Origin: Burkholderia sp. OK233
Lineage (GTDB): Bacteria; Pseudomonadota; Gammaproteobacteria; Burkholderiales; Burkholderiaceae
DNA length: 64,000 bases
Direction: 5' to 3'
Assembly: GCF_900230185.1 (NCBI RefSeq)
Contig: NZ_OCSR01000003.1
Location: 124,001-188,000, forward strand
Below, piece after piece: positions 61,990 through 64,000 of the stretch. Numbering within the stretch: the first letter of the stretch is position 1; each line of letters opens with the position of its first letter. Made by a program: the position numbers and the translations under genes. Under the pieces are notes generated by a model. That model was given only the letters and a program-made list of their open reading frames with translations. It did no database searches and was not told the DNA's origin.

Positions 61990-62531
61990 CTCCACGATGT
62001 TGTTCAAATACCTGTTCTGACGAACCTTGATGGGCGTCTCTCGCTCGGTGTTCACCGCGTTAAGCGCGGCCAAACTGGCGCCGCTTTTGTCGATCGTTAC
62101 GGTCTCGGGCGAGCCGTTCTGACCAATTGCCTTTTCGAAGAAGCGCCGCGCAGCAGCCTTGTCCCGCTTGGCTCTGAACAGAAAATCGATGGTGTGGCCT
62201 GCCTTGTCCACTGCCCGGTAAAGATACTTCCACGAGCCCTTGACCTTGATATAGGTTTCGTCAACACGCCAGCTCTTGCCGACCGGACGCTTGTGCTTGC
62301 GAAATGTCTTTTCGAACAGTGGCACCTCATGATGACCCAGCGATGCACCGTCGAATGATCGACACAAATGTCGCGCTCGGCCATCATTTCCTCGAGATTG
62401 CGAAGACTCAGCGAGTAGGCAACGTACCATCGCACGCACAGCAGAATCACTTCAAGCGGATAGTGCAGCCGCTTCAGAACCTTGGCGATGTCCGGAGCAG
62501 GCGTCGATCGTGGCGTCATTGTGTTCTTCAT
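61990..62531 (-). pseudogene. IS6-family transposase, N-terminal exon with a frameshift
   Basis: The start at 62531 reads LKRLHYPLEVILLCVRWYVA, YSLSLRNLEEMMAERDICVD, HSTVHRWVI; at about 62340 a one-base shift is needed to continue VPLFEKTFRKHKRPVGKSWR, VDETYIKVKGSWKYLYRAVD and VTIDKSGASLAALNAVN up to NRYLNNIVE, where the intron sits. The DDE residues (VDETY, IDKSG) are present. Even perfect splicing would not give a full protein unless the shift is a sequencing error. Confidence 0.85.
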
Positions 62532-63031
62532 CGTGTGGCCAGAGCGTTTTCGTCCACCTGGAATTTTACCTCGCCCGCGTTAATGCGACACCCATTAGCA
62601 GGCCAAAGTCAAGGCACGAATTTAGCCATCGCTTGGATTGCAGTGGCGATAGCGATTTTCATCGCCACTGCAATCCAGCGAAATTCTTTCTGTTGCCTGG
62701 CCATGCTGTCTGCAGATCGTAATCGCATCCGTTTTCTCCGAACTGGTTGCGAACCGGATCGCACCAGACACCCATCGGGATCAAGCATGCCGTGATGTAA
62801 CTCACGTCTGCCCTGGCGGCTATTGCCGCCCCAGAGAAACGTTGGTGCCAGACGAGGTCCAATGGGTTTCGCAGAACCGTGGCTGTTGCTTGCGCAACGC
62901 CAGTCAATGGTGGCTCATCGCCCGGGCGACCCGGTCATCCGCAAACAGGCGGTGGGGCAAAGGGAGGGCCCAATCAGAGCCGTGGTTTTTCGCCAGTCGC
63001 ATTACTGGGCTCGCTCCCCTTGCACCACCGT
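62532..63031. other. Region between IS6 and IS110 transposases, with a 16-bp hairpin
   Basis: GGATTGCAGTGGCGAT (62635-62650) and ATCGCCACTGCAATCC (62661-62676) are perfect complements with a 10-base loop. The IS6 terminal repeat probably lies near 62575-62600 but I could not pair it with a right end. The sequence from about 62860 to 63031 is likely the noncoding end of the IS110 element. No gene is recognised. Confidence 0.4.
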
Positions 63032-64000
63032 TCACCCAAAGCAGCGCGCTATCTCAAATGGCTTGTGCTCCCGAAGCATGTGATAGCAGGCGCGTGCCAG
63101 TTTGTGCGCCAGCGCCTTGATCGCGACAATCCTGTTCCTTGCGCGCTTCTTGCGCTCGTAAAAGCGCCGGGCTTCCGGGCACGTGCGAATGGCAAAGTTC
63201 GCTGCCTCGACAAATGCCCACGCCAGATACTTGTTACCGTTCTTCGTGTTGCCTTCTCCTTTCTTCCTGCTGTTGCTTTCGCGCCGGCTGTCCACGCAGC
63301 GGCAGTACGAACTGAAATTGCCAACCTCGGCAAAACGCGAAACGGTTCCGGTTTCCAGCATGATCGTGGTCGCGAGAACCGGACCAATGCCGGGCACCGA
63401 GTTCAGTAACGCATAGTCCGGGTGCAGTTTGACCCGCTCCATGAGTCGCTTCTCGATGATCCCGATCTCTTCCTGCAACGTCTGCATGACCGCCAGATTG
63501 GCCTGCATCGCGAGCGTCACATCCGGCGCAAAACCGAATCCGCTGACCTGCGCCTCGTCCAGACGCTTGACCCGTTCACCCTGCATCTGTCCACCTGTGT
63601 GGCGTGAGAATAGGTTCTCGATCGCGAGGATCTGGGCCGTCCGGCACTGCACGAGTTGCATCCGCTTGCGCGAGAGGTCCCGCACCTGCCGCTCCTGTGC
63701 CGGGTAAATGTAGCCTTCCGGCAAGAGTCCCAGACGCAGCAGTTGCGCAAGATGCGCGGCATCGGTGAAGTCGCCACTGTATTTCAGTCCCTCGTACTGC
63801 CTGATTGCTTCCGGGTTGGCCAGATGGACATGGTATCCATCCGCAAGCAGTGCATCGACCAACCAGTACCAGTTGTACGTCGCTTCGATGACCACCCCCA
63901 CCAAGTCCTCGCGATGCGGCGCCAGTGCCGCCCGGATCTGTACCGGATCGTTCGGTAACCGCCGTTGGTAGACGATCCGGTCAGCTTCATCGCTGACCAC
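63032..64000 (-). CDS. IS110-family transposase, cut by the window edge
   Basis: 322 codons are visible; the frame is open at base 64000, so the N-terminus lies outside. DEDD part: VVIEATYNWYWLVDALLADG, YEGLKYSGDFTDAAHLAQLL. C-terminal domain: LLNSVPGIGPVLATTIMLET, FSSYCRCVDSRRESNSRKKG and NGNKYLAWAFVEAANFAIRT, ending HKPFEIARCFG. It is unrelated in detail to the IS1111-group element at 35.1 kb. Confidence 0.92.
   Translation of the reverse strand: MVSDEADRIVYQRRLPNDPVQIRAALAPHREDLVGVVIEATYNWYWLVDALLADGYHVHLANPEAIRQYEGLKYSGDFTDAAHLAQLLRLGLLPEGYIYPAQERQVRDLSRKRMQLVQCRTAQILAIENLFSRHTGGQMQGERVKRLDEAQVSGFGFAPDVTLAMQANLAVMQTLQEEIGIIEKRLMERVKLHPDYALLNSVPGIGPVLATTIMLETGTVSRFAEVGNFSSYCRCVDSRRESNSRKKGEGNTKNGNKYLAWAFVEAANFAIRTCPEARRFYERKKRARNRIVAIKALAHKLARACYHMLREHKPFEIARCFG

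Overview
The window looks like part of a Burkholderiaceae replicon (Paraburkholderia, Caballeronia or Cupriavidus type), probably a mobilizable plasmid or megaplasmid. Reasons: high GC content, Burkholderia-type families (DUF4148, DUF2061, TsdBA, SorAB), a plasmid core (ParA, ParB, a Rep-like protein, SSB, ArdB/KlcA, MobC, a large relaxase) and a very dense load of mobile elements. No tRNA, rRNA or CRISPR array is visible.

Layout. 1-2.9 kb: inorganic sulfur genes (persulfide dioxygenase end, diheme cytochrome TsdB, thiosulfate dehydrogenase TsdA) and a DUF4148 protein. 3.36-12.3 kb: stacked insertion sequences. An IS21 element is split by an IS5-family element; a universal stress gene and a DUF2061 gene follow; then a polyphosphate kinase 2 gene is split by an IS701-family element and a second, inverted copy of the same IS5-family element, both using one CTAA target. 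13.1-18.1 kb: P-type (proton-type) ATPase, sulfite dehydrogenase SorAB, and a frameshifted small membrane protein. 18.4-23.6 kb: a Tn7-like transposition module (tniQ, tnsC, tnsB and a divergent tnsA), then a small gene and a DUF3701-type tyrosine recombinase.

26.7-30.5 kb: replication and partition genes (rep, parB, parA) with a candidate antisense RNA in the rep leader. 31.5-32.5 kb: an Xre/RES toxin-antitoxin pair. 32.7-39.9 kb: what looks like the plasmid leading region (small plasmid proteins, an IS1111-type element, SSB, DUF932, ArdB/KlcA and a decayed ParB-like gene), with a perfect 35-bp inverted repeat. 40.2-47.6 kb: candidate oriT, MobC, a group II intron placed right after the mobC stop, and a relaxase carrying a second gene inside it in another frame.

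48-56.5 kb: a catabolic cluster. glcD, glcE and glcF are transcribed divergently from an alpha/beta hydrolase, an iron alcohol dehydrogenase, a di-iron hydroxylase and an MFS transporter, with a GntR/FCD regulator next to them. 57.7-64 kb: decay zone: a nonsense-mutated GntR, a GmtY-type recombinase lacking both ends, an IS6-family transposase with a frameshift and a group II intron, and an IS110 transposase running off the window edge.

Several genes (near 8.5, 10.8, 17.9, 31.1, 39.15 and 62.3 kb) carry apparent frameshifts. Either this replicon is decaying or the assembly holds residual indels; raw reads would decide. All calls come from reading the sequence and recalled family features; no database search was run.
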